Assembly: GCA_963757065.1 (NCBI GenBank)
Contig: CAVWQC010000007.1
Span: 682,001-746,000 of the forward strand
Length of the DNA stretch: 64,000 nt
Direction: 5' to 3'
From: PNON01 sp963757065
GTDB taxonomy: Bacteria > Chloroflexota > Anaerolineae > Anaerolineales > Anaerolineaceae
Shown here: positions 7,703 to 17,288 of the stretch, in pieces
Layout of the letters: the number at the start of each line of letters is the position of its first letter
Position numbering within the stretch: position 1 is the stretch's first letter
Notes under the pieces: generated by a model
Database searches by the model: none
What the model was told of the DNA's origin: nothing
The model's input: only the letters and a program-made list of their open reading frames with translations
Program-made: the position numbers and the translations under genes

Positions 7703-9955
7703 CTAGAATAGGAAGAGCTGGTCCGGATTATTTTCCACCGGATCAGTTTTTAACATTCCCGAGAATGAATCAAGTGTTACCAGGGGATTATCCATTATTC
7801 GACTCATCAGTCGGAACTTGACAATTCGCCATCCACCGGATAAAACCCGGGTCATTGCTGGATATTCTTTGTTTTTATATTCCAATAGATCAAGACGACT
7901 CGCAGGTAATAATATTACTCCCTGAGAATCACCAAGTTCCTGATGGAGAAGATCTTTGATAAAGGCAGAGTGATGATAGATATGAAACTGGTAAATAGGT
8001 TTCTGAAATTTATCCAACCAGATAATGGGATGCTCACCTTCTACGGTGCAATTCAGCTTTTTCCCAAGTTCATTCACACGCATTATCTGCTTCTCAACAT
8101 CATGGTGCCGGTTTGATTCCGTTTCCTTATCCTTAAGTTTCCAAAGGTGATTTTCATCAGGAAGTAAAACCGAGTAGCTATGCAATAATTGCCGAATATA
8201 ATCGCGAATCTCCCCGAAAACCATTGGGTAAAGAGCTCTGATTCGGTATTCGATCAAATTTTCTGTGACTGTTTCTTGAGAATTCAATATTTTTAAAGTT
8301 TCCAATTCGATAACGTCAGAAAAAACAAGATCACTATGCGGATCATTCTTCAACCACCAGTGACCGCTTTCCAATGTTTGTTCTCCCGGCCCGATATGGA
8401 GAAAAGTAACCGGGTTAGAAAAAACAGTTTTTAGCCGTGTCTGGACCGAGTTCCCGTTTTGTTCAAGAATAAGCTGATTGGATTTCTCCAATTCGAGCAG
8501 CGAACAAGAGGTCATTTCAAGATAATCTGCTGGTTCCCCTTTGTATCGTAGATAACTTTCAGCTCCTCTCTCAATACTGCGGTAGATATTCTCTGTCGAT
8601 GAAGAGCTGGCTGAAGTATCTTTCCAGTGAATCTCAGCTACATGATCTTCGGGGTTGATCGCCAAACTGTTTAGCTTCCACCCGGCTTTATGTGCTGATG
8701 GAATTACACATGAGAGGAATGGTGGTTCAAGTTCTGATAATAGACCGAAAACTCCAAATTTGATCTTTTGCTTTTGGGTTAAAACTTGAAAAGTGCTATT
8801 AAGCGCGTTAGCATGCCAGGACCAATCGTACCGATCCCGAATCATAATTCGTGAAAATTCGCGGCTCTCTTCCTGACCGAGAAGCCAGGCTGACCATGCC
8901 GCCGAAAGCTTCCAAAATGCCTGGCTTGGCCTTGGGATTACAGTAACCACAGCATCAAAAATGTTCGAATTTGGTGAATTCAGCAAATCACGCACCCTGC
9001 CCGGGTAAATACAGATCTCTCCGGGTGAAGGTAGTTCGGGATATTGCACTATTCTCACGCGCTGATGTGATTGATTCCCCTTTTCGGCAGTTTGTATTAA
9101 GACCTTCCACAGGTTATATTCTTTAAATTGAGTTGGATTTGTAAGTTGGCGCGGGCGGTAATTTTGTTGATCTGTGGGCCAAAGAGAATTAGCAGAATCC
9201 AACACTGATAGAAATATGCTTTGGAGGATCTTCTTTCTCTCACGGTTTATTGTTAGCGCATCGAGTTTTGAAAATAGGGCAACGATGATATACAGCGAGC
9301 GAGGCAAATGGGCAGCAGATATCTCCTGAGCATCCTGTTTTAATTCATGGTCCATTCCGGCGATCCGGTCGATTGCCAATGCACGGTAAAGTGGTGACCG
9401 CGTGACCTGGTCAATGATATTTTTATCAAAATCATTGGGAGCATGCTCGTAGTGATCCCCACATTCTGAGCAGTCATAAACCACCATAGATGGATATTCC
9501 ATACCTTTTTCCCAGATATACTCATCCGCCTGGATTTGCTTTCCACAGGATGCACATTTAGTCTGGTAAAAGGATTGAATGAACAGATCAAATCGAGTGT
9601 TCTCTTTTTGAGATTCTGATAGTTCTTTTATCGCAGCCAGATAATCTGATTTGGGGTAGGATCGACAGTTGACTTCCAATAGAAGGCGAATGATCGGGTT
9701 GAGGATGCAAGTGACCACCCGATAACCCTGGTGGGCAAGTTCAACCAGGAGGGCTGGAGAACTTCCGAATGGATCGAGGATCAATGATTCGGGAGGTAAT
9801 TTCGAACTTACCCAATTTGCAACCAATCCGGATTGTATCTCCGGGAGGAACCGCTGAAGCTGCCAGGGGGAAACTGGACCATCTCCATAAACGAAAGGCT
9901 GGCATAAATCAGCGTACACAGGCAGGTTGTCATCTACTTTCGATTCGACAACCAT
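7703..9955 (-). CDS. Large protein with degenerate SAM-methyltransferase core and zinc ribbon
   Basis: A 750-residue protein distantly like DNA adenine/cytosine methylases of the DUF1156 type. Around residue 60 it has DPFGSSPALLVEL followed by VVTCILNP, the places of motif I (DPFxGxGTT) and the D-x-N-P after strand 2. Around residue 335 it has DAVVTVIPRPSQAFW, where active enzymes have TDPPYxD. The SAM glycines, the acidic residue and the DPPY motif are therefore all altered, so catalysis is doubtful. A four-cysteine zinc ribbon (CASC...CSEC) lies near 135-165. The C-terminal half is not recognised. The last residues, DQLFLF, resemble a sliding-clamp-binding motif. A ribosome binding site (GAGGAG) precedes the ATG, 23 bases after the alpha-glucosidase remnant. 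A role in DNA binding or modification is inference. Confidence 0.6.
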   Translation of the reverse strand: MVVESKVDDNLPVYADLCQPFVYGDGPVSPWQLQRFLPEIQSGLVANWVSSKLPPESLILDPFGSSPALLVELAHQGYRVVTCILNPIIRLLLEVNCRSYPKSDYLAAIKELSESQKENTRFDLFIQSFYQTKCASCGKQIQADEYIWEKGMEYPSMVVYDCSECGDHYEHAPNDFDKNIIDQVTRSPLYRALAIDRIAGMDHELKQDAQEISAAHLPRSLYIIVALFSKLDALTINRERKKILQSIFLSVLDSANSLWPTDQQNYRPRQLTNPTQFKEYNLWKVLIQTAEKGNQSHQRVRIVQYPELPSPGEICIYPGRVRDLLNSPNSNIFDAVVTVIPRPSQAFWKLSAAWSAWLLGQEESREFSRIMIRDRYDWSWHANALNSTFQVLTQKQKIKFGVFGLLSELEPPFLSCVIPSAHKAGWKLNSLAINPEDHVAEIHWKDTSASSSSTENIYRSIERGAESYLRYKGEPADYLEMTSCSLLELEKSNQLILEQNGNSVQTRLKTVFSNPVTFLHIGPGEQTLESGHWWLKNDPHSDLVFSDVIELETLKILNSQETVTENLIEYRIRALYPMVFGEIRDYIRQLLHSYSVLLPDENHLWKLKDKETESNRHHDVEKQIMRVNELGKKLNCTVEGEHPIIWLDKFQKPIYQFHIYHHSAFIKDLLHQELGDSQGVILLPASRLDLLEYKNKEYPAMTRVLSGGWRIVKFRLMSRIMDNPLVTLDSFSGMLKTDPVENNPDQLFLF

Positions 9956-9978
9956 TCTTTTTTCTCCTCAGATATTCA

Positions 9979-11589
9979 TCACAATGGTAGATCAATAATT
10001 AGTGATTGCCCTGGCTGCATCTCGATCTGTGATGAAGAGGTGATGATGGGATCCTGATCATGGAATGAATTGATCAGGATCGTGCCTTTTCGCAGGTCAA
10101 ATTCATCCGGTAGAGTAAAGTGTAATGGTTTTAATTGAAAATTCAATAGGATTAATACTTTGGAAGCTTTCCATTTCCCGGATGTAACACAGTATTGAAG
10201 ATGGAAGACCGGGAATCAACCTGAATGAACCATTTTGGAGGGCAGGTGTTGCCTTCCGTAATTTGATCAGTTCTTTGTAAAAATTCAGGAGCGATTTCGG
10301 GTCTTGTTGTTGTTTTTCAACGTTTCGCTGTACATAACCAGGGTGAATTGGCAGCCAGGGTTTGAAATTACTGAAACCTGAATAAGAATTTGTATTCCAT
10401 TGCATAGGGCTGCGGCAGCCATCCCGGCCTTTATAAAATGGCCAATATTTCTTCCCGGGTGGGTCCAAAATCTCTGAGCGCGATAATTTTATGTCCCTCA
10501 TCCCGATCTCTTCCCCATAATAGAGAAAAGGTGTACCACGCAAGGTGAGAATCAATGTAGCTGCTGTTTTTGCCAGCCGGTCTTCATCGTCGAATTTGTA
10601 ACGTGTGGTCGTACGTGGTTGATCATGGTTATTGAGTACATTGTTTGGCCAATGATCTCCCTGATTTAGGTCATCCCATTGAGTAATAGATCGGGCGAAA
10701 TTTTGTGCTTTCCAGGGATTTTCAAGTATTTTAAAATTAAAAGCTGCATGTAAACGGTCAATTCCCGGTGTAAGAAACTGCCTTTTCCGGATTTGAGAGG
10801 AATGTTTCACCCACCATATAACGTTCGCCATACTCATCCAATAAGCTGCGAATCTCTGCCAGCAGCGGCATCATTTCAGGCTGATCGACATCAAATATAT
10901 GTTTTTGCCGTTCGAAACCACGTATCCCGATCTGTGGGGGATTATCCCTCAAGGCTGCATCTTTAAAATATGCATTGAATACATCCAGCCGAAAACCATC
11001 CACACCTTTTTCCAGCCAAAAACGGAAAACATCCAGAATCGCCTTCCTTACCAGCGGATTTCGCCAGTTCAGATCCGGTTGGCTTTTTAGGAACATGTGG
11101 AAGTAATACTCGTTTGTTTGAGGGTCAAGCTCCCAGCCATCACCGCCAAAAACTGACTGCCAGTTGTTGGGTCGTTTGCCATTGCCCTTTCCCGGATGCC
11201 ACATATACCAATCACGGTAGGGATTGCTTTTGCTGCTTCGGGATTGTTTGAACCAGGGATGCTCATCTGAAGTGTGATTAAGCACCAGATCCATAATGAT
11301 CCGGATGTTCCTTTTGTGCGCTTCAGCCACCAGCACATCAAAATCCTGCAGGCTTCCATAACGTGGATCAATGTCTACATAGTCGCTGACATCATATCCG
11401 AAATCTCTATCAGGACTGGGGTACACAGGTGATAAGCCAGATGGCATCCACCCCAAGGTCAGCAAGGTAATCCAAACGGGAAGTAATTCCAGCGAGATCA
11501 CCTATACCGTCACTGTTGCTATCCATGTACGAACGCGGATAGATCTGATAAATAATGCCGTCCCGCCACCAGAGAAAGTCTTCGGTCAT
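9979..11589 (-). pseudogene. GH13 alpha-glucosidase / oligo-1,6-glucosidase, three frameshifts
   Basis: A complete GH13 alpha-glucosidase when read across three single-base insertions, near 11433, 10761 and 10175. The repaired frame would be 535 residues, the normal family length, from MTEDFLWWRDGIIYQIYP at ATG 11589 (good GAGGTGA upstream) to a stop at 9979. All catalytic parts are recognisable: DLVLNHTSDEHPWF (region I), DGFRLDVFN with the nucleophile Asp, MVGETFL with the acid/base Glu, and NNHDQPR. The C-terminal beta domain (KVLILLNFQ) lies in the third frame. Intact active-site motifs mean decay is very recent, or the insertions are sequencing errors. It would hydrolyse alpha-1,4 or 1,6-linked glucosides. 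Confidence 0.85.
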
Positions 11590-11924
11590 TTCTCACCTCA
11601 ATTTTAGAATTAGGATAATTATATAAGGAAATGATAAGGGAGAATTCGAAAGTGTTACTTTTGAAAATACCCCTTACTAGGCTTACCTTGAATAAAATCC
11701 ATTCTTCCGGGCAGCTGAGTATTATCCAAGAGATGAAATAATAGTAATTTACAATTTAGTATTTCTTTTTTATAATAGCCCATCGGAATTATTGAAGTTT
11801 CTTGACGTGTGAATTGTTTCCCTGGTTCTACAATAAAATCCGGTTTCAATTATTTTTAAAGGTGGAGAAAATCTGTAATTATTATTCTTTGAGAGAAATT
11901 AAACTTTATTGAGGAGATTTGAAA
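11590..11924. other. 335-bp intergenic region
   Basis: Divergent spacer between the alpha-glucosidase remnant and the SRPBCC gene. Only short frames without ribosome binding sites occur. A TTGACG at 11802 and TACAAT at 11829 are 21 bases apart, too far for a standard promoter. The only clear signal is the Shine-Dalgarno GAGGAG at 11911-11916 of the next gene. Confidence 0.4.
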
Positions 11925-12545
11925 ATGAAAAGATTTTTAATCATATTAGGAATTTTGGTCGCAATTATTGCATTACTTGTCGTGGTTGTGATCATTTTAA
12001 CACCCTGGATGGACCGATGGGGAACAACAGCAGATGAACGTGCCGCTGAATTCCCTGGTGATGATTTAGTCAAATCCCCGGCTCGGATGGTAAATCGTGG
12101 AGTGACAATCAAGGCTTCACCGGACCAGATCTACCCATGGATCTTACAAATTGGAGCAGACAAATCCGGAATGTACAGTTATACATGGTTGGAAAACCTG
12201 GTTGGATGCAAAATGGCAAAAGATGAGAATATTCGACCTGAATGGCAAAACTTAAAAGAAGGGGACTTGATGAAAATGTGCGCGGGCGATTTCGCCCCAC
12301 CGCCATATATTGTTGCTCAAGTCATTCCAAACCAGGCAGTTATGTTTGGGCATAAGGATAACGATGAATGGGTCGAACTCTGGGCATTCGTCCTGGTTCC
12401 GCAGGCAGATGGTACCACCCGCTTGATCACCCGTACCAGAACCAACATGGTAGGCGGATTTTGGGAAGTAATCCGTCCAATTACTTTCATAATGGAACAA
12501 AAAATGTTATCCACCCTTAAAGAATTGTCATCGAAAACACAATAA
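11925..12545 (+). CDS. Membrane-anchored SRPBCC (START-like) domain protein
   Basis: A 206-residue protein with one N-terminal membrane helix (about residues 3-26) and a C-terminal SRPBCC-type domain. The usual opening pattern is seen: VTIKASPDQIYPWILQIGADKSGMYSYTWLE, then a strand carrying TRTRT and a final long helix. SRPBCC folds enclose a hydrophobic ligand cavity; no ligand can be named. A TTG codon six bases upstream is in frame, but the ATG at 11925 has GAGGAG at an ideal 8-base spacing and is chosen. It lies just upstream of the nusA promoter and is probably an independent unit. Confidence 0.75.
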   Translation: MKRFLIILGILVAIIALLVVVVIILTPWMDRWGTTADERAAEFPGDDLVKSPARMVNRGVTIKASPDQIYPWILQIGADKSGMYSYTWLENLVGCKMAKDENIRPEWQNLKEGDLMKMCAGDFAPPPYIVAQVIPNQAVMFGHKDNDEWVELWAFVLVPQADGTTRLITRTRTNMVGGFWEVIRPITFIMEQKMLSTLKELSSKTQ

Positions 12546-12610
12546 GAATTTTCCCTTATGTTACTATGACAAACGGGAGAACCATTCATCAACATTATCC
12601 GTTTACTTGC

Positions 12611-12638
12611 TTGACAACCGAACCTGTGCTAAAATAAT
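12611..12638 (+). promoter_or_regulatory. Probable sigma-70-type promoter of the nusA operon
   Basis: A perfect -35 box TTGACA (12611-12616), a 16-base spacer and AATAAT (12633-12638, five of six matches to TATAAT). Transcription would start near 12645 and give a leader of about 95 bases before nusA. Confidence 0.65.
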
Positions 12639-12671
12639 AAAGTATTAACACTTAACGATATTGCTTTCACC

Positions 12672-12696
12672 GAAAAGTGGGTTCCCCCCACTTTTC
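12672..12696 (+). promoter_or_regulatory. Leader hairpin upstream of nusA
   Basis: Perfect 10-bp stem (12672-12681 with 12687-12696) and a 5-base loop, in the predicted 5' leader. There is no U-tract after it, so it is not a simple terminator. It could be a pause or binding site for NusA-dependent autoregulation, which is an inference from position. Confidence 0.45.
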
Positions 12697-12740
12697 TGCA
12701 TAATATTAACAACTGTAAACCAAGTGGAGAGTGGGCACTA

Positions 12741-14618
12741 ATGAAGAACGAGTTTGTACTGGCTTTCAATGAAGTTTTAGAAGAGAAACAGCTTCCAAGA
12801 GATGTGATTTTGCAAGCTTTGGAGTCAGCCATGGTATCGGCTTATCGCCGTGCGGTCAATGCATCCGGCAAGCAGCATGTGGAAGCAAAGATCGACTCTG
12901 ATACCGGCAAGATTTCCATTTATGCGGAAAAAGAAGTAGTGGATTCCGTAATGATGGATGGCACTGAAGTGACCCTTGAAGATGCCAGGAAGGTAAACCC
13001 TGAAGCAGAATTGGGTGATCTTGTCATTGTCGAATCGACACCAGCTGATTTCGGACGAATTGCCGCGCAAACTGCACGACAGGTGATCCAACAGCGTATC
13101 CGCGAAGCTGAACGGGCATCCCAAATGGAATATTACGAGAAACAACTTGGAGAGATCGCAACTGGTGTTGTTCAAGCTGTTAACTCAACTGGTATTACGA
13201 TTGGATTGGATCTCAAGGCAGAAGGTTTATTACCCCGCAAAGAGACCATCCCTGGAGAACGTTTCCGGGTTCATGAACGCGCCAGAGCGTTATTACTGGA
13301 AGTGAAAGACACATCACGCGGACCACAGATCATCCTCTCACGAGCACACCGGAATTTCTTACGCCGACTACTTGAAACAGAAGTACCGGAAATTTACCAT
13401 GGCGTAGTCGAAATTCGATCCATCTCACGTGAACCGGGACAACGCGCCAAAGTCGCTGTAGCAGCCACTCAACAGGGTATTGACCCTGTGGGTGCGTGTG
13501 TAGGCATCCGTGGTGTCCGCATCCAGGCGATTGTTCGAGAGCTGCATGATGAAAAAATTGATGTGATCGAATGGAGCAGTGACCCGGCAGTTTATATTTC
13601 CAAGGCAATCAGCCCGGCACGAGTAAATGGTGTCTATCTAAATGACGTTACGAGTGGCGGGAAGACAGCCACTGTTGTGGTACCTGAAGATCAGCTAAGT
13701 CTGGCAATCGGCCGGGATGGACAGAACGCCAGGTTGGCTGCCAAGTTGACTGGTTGGCGTATTGATATCAAGAGCCTGCCAGAAGCAGCGGGTGATTCAC
13801 TGAATAAGCTTAAGACAAATGAAGAATATAAAGCATTTGCTGAAGCAGAAGCATCTGTGATCCCATCGATCGAAGAATATTTGCAGAAGAAAGTGGAAGG
13901 ACGACCTCTCAACCCGGAGGAGTATGATCAACTTGCAAAATTTGTGGATCGAGTTGAAAAGAAATCAGCCATCAAACGCCAGGCTGAGAAAAAGACAGAA
14001 GATATCAAACGCACACAGGCGATGTCCACTATTGAACCCCGGGCTTTCGAAGCTGCGTTGGATGAACTCAAATTGGATGACCACATTTCAAGTTTGCTGC
14101 TCGAAGCAGGGTATATTACGGAAGGCGAACTTGCATTGCAACTACTCCTTAACCCTGATTCTATTCTAGCCTTGCAGGGAATTGGTCCAAAAGCAATGAC
14201 TGAAATTGAAGCGGCTTTACAGAAGGCGCAAGTATTTGTCGTTGAAGAAGTCGAGACAGAAAAGGTTGTTGAAGTTGAACCGGAAGTTGTTATAGAAACA
14301 AAACCCGCATCCGAACCAGTCCTGGAGAAAGTCAATGAGCCGGAAGTGGAAGAAGTCGAAGTCCTCCCGGTTGAAGTACCGGTGTTAGTTGAAGAGGAAG
14401 AACTAACTACAGATCTGAACAAGCTGTTTGAACTAAACCCGGACGTTTTAGTGGCAGCATCAGAAGAAGATGACGATGAGCTGCAGAAGAAGGATGCCGG
14501 CAAAAAGAAGAAGAAGAAACATGTTGAGATCACCTATGACCCTGATCGTGACTTAACGGTTGTGAAGAAAATCCATAAACGTGGTGCCGATGGCGGACAG
14601 GATGATTGGGACGAATAA
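12741..14618 (+). CDS. nusA: Transcription termination/antitermination protein NusA
   Basis: A 625-residue NusA. The order is: N-terminal RNA polymerase-binding domain (about 1-125), S1 domain (about 135-200, with GLLPRKETIPGERF), tandem KH domains (about 225-350) including VGACVGIRGVRI and LSLAIGRDGQNARLAAKL, a linker, a helix-hairpin-helix repeat near 445-495 (ALQGIGPKAMTEIEAAL), a Glu/Val-rich acidic tail and a lysine-rich end. The acidic tail plus basic terminus makes it longer than the roughly 350-500 residues of many bacteria. It binds RNA polymerase and nascent RNA to control pausing, termination and antitermination. It opens the translation operon; rimP, which usually precedes nusA, is absent. 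Confidence 0.97.
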   Translation: MKNEFVLAFNEVLEEKQLPRDVILQALESAMVSAYRRAVNASGKQHVEAKIDSDTGKISIYAEKEVVDSVMMDGTEVTLEDARKVNPEAELGDLVIVESTPADFGRIAAQTARQVIQQRIREAERASQMEYYEKQLGEIATGVVQAVNSTGITIGLDLKAEGLLPRKETIPGERFRVHERARALLLEVKDTSRGPQIILSRAHRNFLRRLLETEVPEIYHGVVEIRSISREPGQRAKVAVAATQQGIDPVGACVGIRGVRIQAIVRELHDEKIDVIEWSSDPAVYISKAISPARVNGVYLNDVTSGGKTATVVVPEDQLSLAIGRDGQNARLAAKLTGWRIDIKSLPEAAGDSLNKLKTNEEYKAFAEAEASVIPSIEEYLQKKVEGRPLNPEEYDQLAKFVDRVEKKSAIKRQAEKKTEDIKRTQAMSTIEPRAFEAALDELKLDDHISSLLLEAGYITEGELALQLLLNPDSILALQGIGPKAMTEIEAALQKAQVFVVEEVETEKVVEVEPEVVIETKPASEPVLEKVNEPEVEEVEVLPVEVPVLVEEEELTTDLNKLFELNPDVLVAASEEDDDELQKKDAGKKKKKKHVEITYDPDRDLTVVKKIHKRGADGGQDDWDE

Positions 14619-14646
14619 CAAAAGTATCTGCCTGGTAGAACGATAA

Positions 14647-14982
14647 ATGAAACCCAAGGCAGGTACCAGAGTGAAACGCATACCTCAGAGGACATGCGTA
14701 GGCTGCCGGTTAGTTCTTCCTAAGAGGCAGTTGATCCGCCTGGTACGGACACCCGATGGTGTGAAGATCGACCCAAGTGGAAAAATGTCTGGAAGAGGCG
14801 CATATCTTCACGACAACCGATCCTGTTGGCAGAAAGCACTAAAAGGCGCATTAGCGAATGCGTTAAAAACTGAACTGACATTAGAGGAAAGAGAACAGAT
14901 CGCGATCTACGCATCTGCATTACCGGAAAATTCGATGAGCGATATTAACCAGGCACAAGAACAGGAAAAACCTGCAATGTAA
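14647..14982 (+). CDS. ylxR: YlxR/RnpM family RNA-binding protein (DUF448)
   Basis: A 111-residue YlxR-family protein. The signature RTCVGCR....K..L.R.V occurs at about residues 17-37, followed by KMSGRGAYLHDNRSCWQKALK. The family binds RNA; in Bacillus subtilis it has been linked to RNase P and called RnpM. It follows nusA by 28 bases, the conserved gene order. The L7Ae-like ylxQ gene that often follows is not present; infB comes next. The C-terminus has an extra Gln/Glu-rich tail of about 20 residues. Confidence 0.92.
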   Translation: MKPKAGTRVKRIPQRTCVGCRLVLPKRQLIRLVRTPDGVKIDPSGKMSGRGAYLHDNRSCWQKALKGALANALKTELTLEEREQIAIYASALPENSMSDINQAQEQEKPAM

Positions 14983-15091
14983 ACCTGAAGAAATCACCTG
15001 AAACACCCTCGCTCATCAGTATCGATATCAATTGGATATCATAACCAGGGTAAACAGGCAAGTGCGCACAATAGAATTAAGGAGGTGCCAC

Positions 15092-16927
15092 ATGAGCGAG
15101 ATAACAAAAACAAGTCCTATTGAACTTCCCGGCAGTTTAAGTGTACGAGACCTTGCTGGTAAATTAAACTCAAGTCCGATCCAGGTAATCAAAGCTTTGA
15201 TGACCAATGGAGTAATGGCCAACATTAATCAACTGGTCGATTATGATACAGCTGCCATCGTTGCTTCTGAGTTAGGCTTTGAAGTTGTGATGGAAGAACA
15301 GGTTATGGCTGAGGTAAAAGAAGAAGGCAGCCTGGCTAACTGGAAAAAAGAAATAGAGAAGGAAGATCCCAAAAAACTCGTTCACCGTGCACCGGTTGTT
15401 ACCATCCTGGGACATGTAGACCACGGAAAAACAACATTGCTTGATGCCATTCGCCATACAGATGTTGCAGGTGGTGAGGCAGGTGGTATTACCCAACACA
15501 TTGGTGCTTATCAGGTGGAATCCAAAGGACAAACGATCACTTTCCTGGACACACCCGGTCATGCCGCTTTTACAGCCATGCGAGCTCGCGGAGCCCAGGG
15601 TGCAGATATAGTCATCCTGGTTGTCGCAGCCAATGATGGCGTTATGCCACAAACAAGAGAAGCCGCTGCTCATGCAAAAGCTGCACAGGTTCCAATTATT
15701 GTTGCAATGAACAAGATGGATCGCCCTGATGCAAACCCGGATTTTGTGAAGAAACAACTGGCAGATATCGGTTTGGTCCCGGAAGATTATGATGGTAACA
15801 CCATGGTCATACCCGTTTCTGCAAAACAAAAAATGGGTATAGAAGACCTGCTGGCAGCCATTCTTATTGTTGCTGAATCTGCAAATATCCTTGCGAACCC
15901 GAATGGTAAGAAAATCGGATCGGTTATTGAAGCTGAACTCGATCGGGCTAAAGGTGTTATTACAACATTATTGGTACAAAATGGAACCCTTGAAATGGGT
16001 GATGTAGTCGTCGCCGGAACTGCTTATGGCAGGATCAAAGCCATGTTCGACCACAAAGGTAAAAAGATCCGCAGTGCCGGCCCATCTACTCCGGTATCAG
16101 TAATGGGGCTTAATGATGTTCCAACTGCAGGTGATGTCTATCAAGTTGTCCCATCCGAACGGGATGCCAGATCGAAAGTGGAAGTCATTCGTGTCGCAAA
16201 TTCTGTAACGGTTCAAGCACCGAAAACGACATTGGAAGATATTTTTAAGCAAATTGAAGATGGAGCCATAAAAGAGCTCAACCTTATTATCAAAGCAGAT
16301 GTTCAAGGCTCTCTCGAACCCATTGTTACCTCATTAAATGACCTGAATAAAGGCACGATCAAGATCAATACCCTGCACGCTACTACAGGAAATATTTCGG
16401 AAAGCGATATTTTATTAGCTTCCGCATCTAAAGCAGTAGTTATTGGTTTTAACGTAACAGCGGATACTTCTGCTCGCAGGATAGCAGAAACAGAAGGTGT
16501 ATCGATACGGCTCTACACCATCATTTATCGGTTAATTGAAGATGTAGAAAAAGCACTCAAAGGAATGCTGGCACCTGAGTTTAGAGAAACAGTGATTGGT
16601 CAGGCAACAGTGCAGGCAGTATTTAAGATCACCAAAATGGGTAATATCGCCGGATGTCGGGTAAATAGCGGCGAAATCCGCAGAAATGCCCGTATACGGG
16701 TAATGAGAAATGGTGAAGTCATTCATGAAGGTGAAGTAGCGTCACTCAAGCACGAGAAAGATGACGTGAAGGAAGTACGCCAGGGATTTGACTGTGGCAT
16801 TTCGTTGAAAAATTTTTCAGATTACCTGGCTGGTGACATAATGATTTCATTATACAGTCGAAAAAGTTGGCGCGTTAAAGAGCGGTTTGTTGGAGTAAGG
16901 ATTAATGCCTTCAAAAGTTCGTATTGA
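15092..16927 (+). CDS. infB: Translation initiation factor IF-2
   Basis: A 611-residue IF-2, the GTPase that places fMet-tRNA on the 30S subunit and promotes subunit joining. An in-frame TTG exists 60 bases upstream, but the ATG at 15092 has AAGGAGGTG at correct spacing and is chosen. Features: one IF2_N domain (SVRDLAGKLNSSPIQVIKALM, about 15-60), the G domain with GHVDHGKTT (107-115), DTPGH (153-157) and NKMD (207-210), then domains II-IV ending with the conserved GEVASLKHEKDDV and GFDCGI segments. It lacks the long N-terminal extension of proteobacterial IF-2. Its 3' end overlaps rbfA by 23 bases. Confidence 0.97.
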   Translation: MSEITKTSPIELPGSLSVRDLAGKLNSSPIQVIKALMTNGVMANINQLVDYDTAAIVASELGFEVVMEEQVMAEVKEEGSLANWKKEIEKEDPKKLVHRAPVVTILGHVDHGKTTLLDAIRHTDVAGGEAGGITQHIGAYQVESKGQTITFLDTPGHAAFTAMRARGAQGADIVILVVAANDGVMPQTREAAAHAKAAQVPIIVAMNKMDRPDANPDFVKKQLADIGLVPEDYDGNTMVIPVSAKQKMGIEDLLAAILIVAESANILANPNGKKIGSVIEAELDRAKGVITTLLVQNGTLEMGDVVVAGTAYGRIKAMFDHKGKKIRSAGPSTPVSVMGLNDVPTAGDVYQVVPSERDARSKVEVIRVANSVTVQAPKTTLEDIFKQIEDGAIKELNLIIKADVQGSLEPIVTSLNDLNKGTIKINTLHATTGNISESDILLASASKAVVIGFNVTADTSARRIAETEGVSIRLYTIIYRLIEDVEKALKGMLAPEFRETVIGQATVQAVFKITKMGNIAGCRVNSGEIRRNARIRVMRNGEVIHEGEVASLKHEKDDVKEVRQGFDCGISLKNFSDYLAGDIMISLYSRKSWRVKERFVGVRINAFKSSY

Positions 16928-17288
16928 AAGAATTGAAGACCGGATAAAACAGGTTCTTAATACTCTGATCATCCAAAAAGTAAACGACCAGAGATTATCC
17001 GGCGTTTTTGTGAATGATGTAACAGTAGACCGTGAGCTGGCTTTTGCGGAGATCTATGTTTCTGCCGTGGAAGGTGCAGAGCGGTCTGGTGAAGTGCTGG
17101 AAGGATTTAAACATGCCAACAGCTTTTTAAGGCATGAATTGGCCAGCCAAATTGACTTGAGAAAATTTCCGAGACTTCGTTTTCATTGGGATCCAACACC
17201 TGAACATGCAGACCACATTGAAAAAATCCTCGCGAGCATCCGACCCGAACTGAACAAATCAGAGGAAACAAAGAAAAATGCAGAGTGA
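16905..17288 (+). CDS. rbfA: Ribosome-binding factor A
   Basis: A 127-residue RbfA, a KH-type 30S maturation factor acting on the 5' end of 16S rRNA and needed for cold adaptation. The N-terminal R.ERIEDRIKQVLNTLI and the strand VTVDRELAFAEIYVSAVEG are characteristic, as is the later LRKFPRLRFHWDPTPEHADHIEKIL helix-strand region (family AxG-containing kink region). It overlaps infB upstream (23 bases) and nrnA downstream (11 bases), implying translational coupling. Confidence 0.95.
   Translation: MPSKVRIERIEDRIKQVLNTLIIQKVNDQRLSGVFVNDVTVDRELAFAEIYVSAVEGAERSGEVLEGFKHANSFLRHELASQIDLRKFPRLRFHWDPTPEHADHIEKILASIRPELNKSEETKKNAE

Noticed and set aside
9979..11589. Programmed ribosomal frameshifting in the alpha-glucosidase
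   Set aside because: Three separate breaks with no slippery heptamer plus pseudoknot pattern; programmed shifting is not known for GH13 genes.
11802..11834. TTGACG and TACAAT as a promoter for the SRPBCC gene
   Set aside because: The spacing is 21 bases, outside the normal 16-18 range.
11655..11849. Small minus-strand frame of 64 codons between the alpha-glucosidase and SRPBCC genes
   Set aside because: No ribosome binding site, no recognisable domain, AT-rich composition; likely chance.
13928..14533. A 201-codon serine-rich frame antisense to nusA
   Set aside because: It is the mirror of the Glu/Val-rich acidic tail and Lys codons of nusA; low complexity with no start signal.
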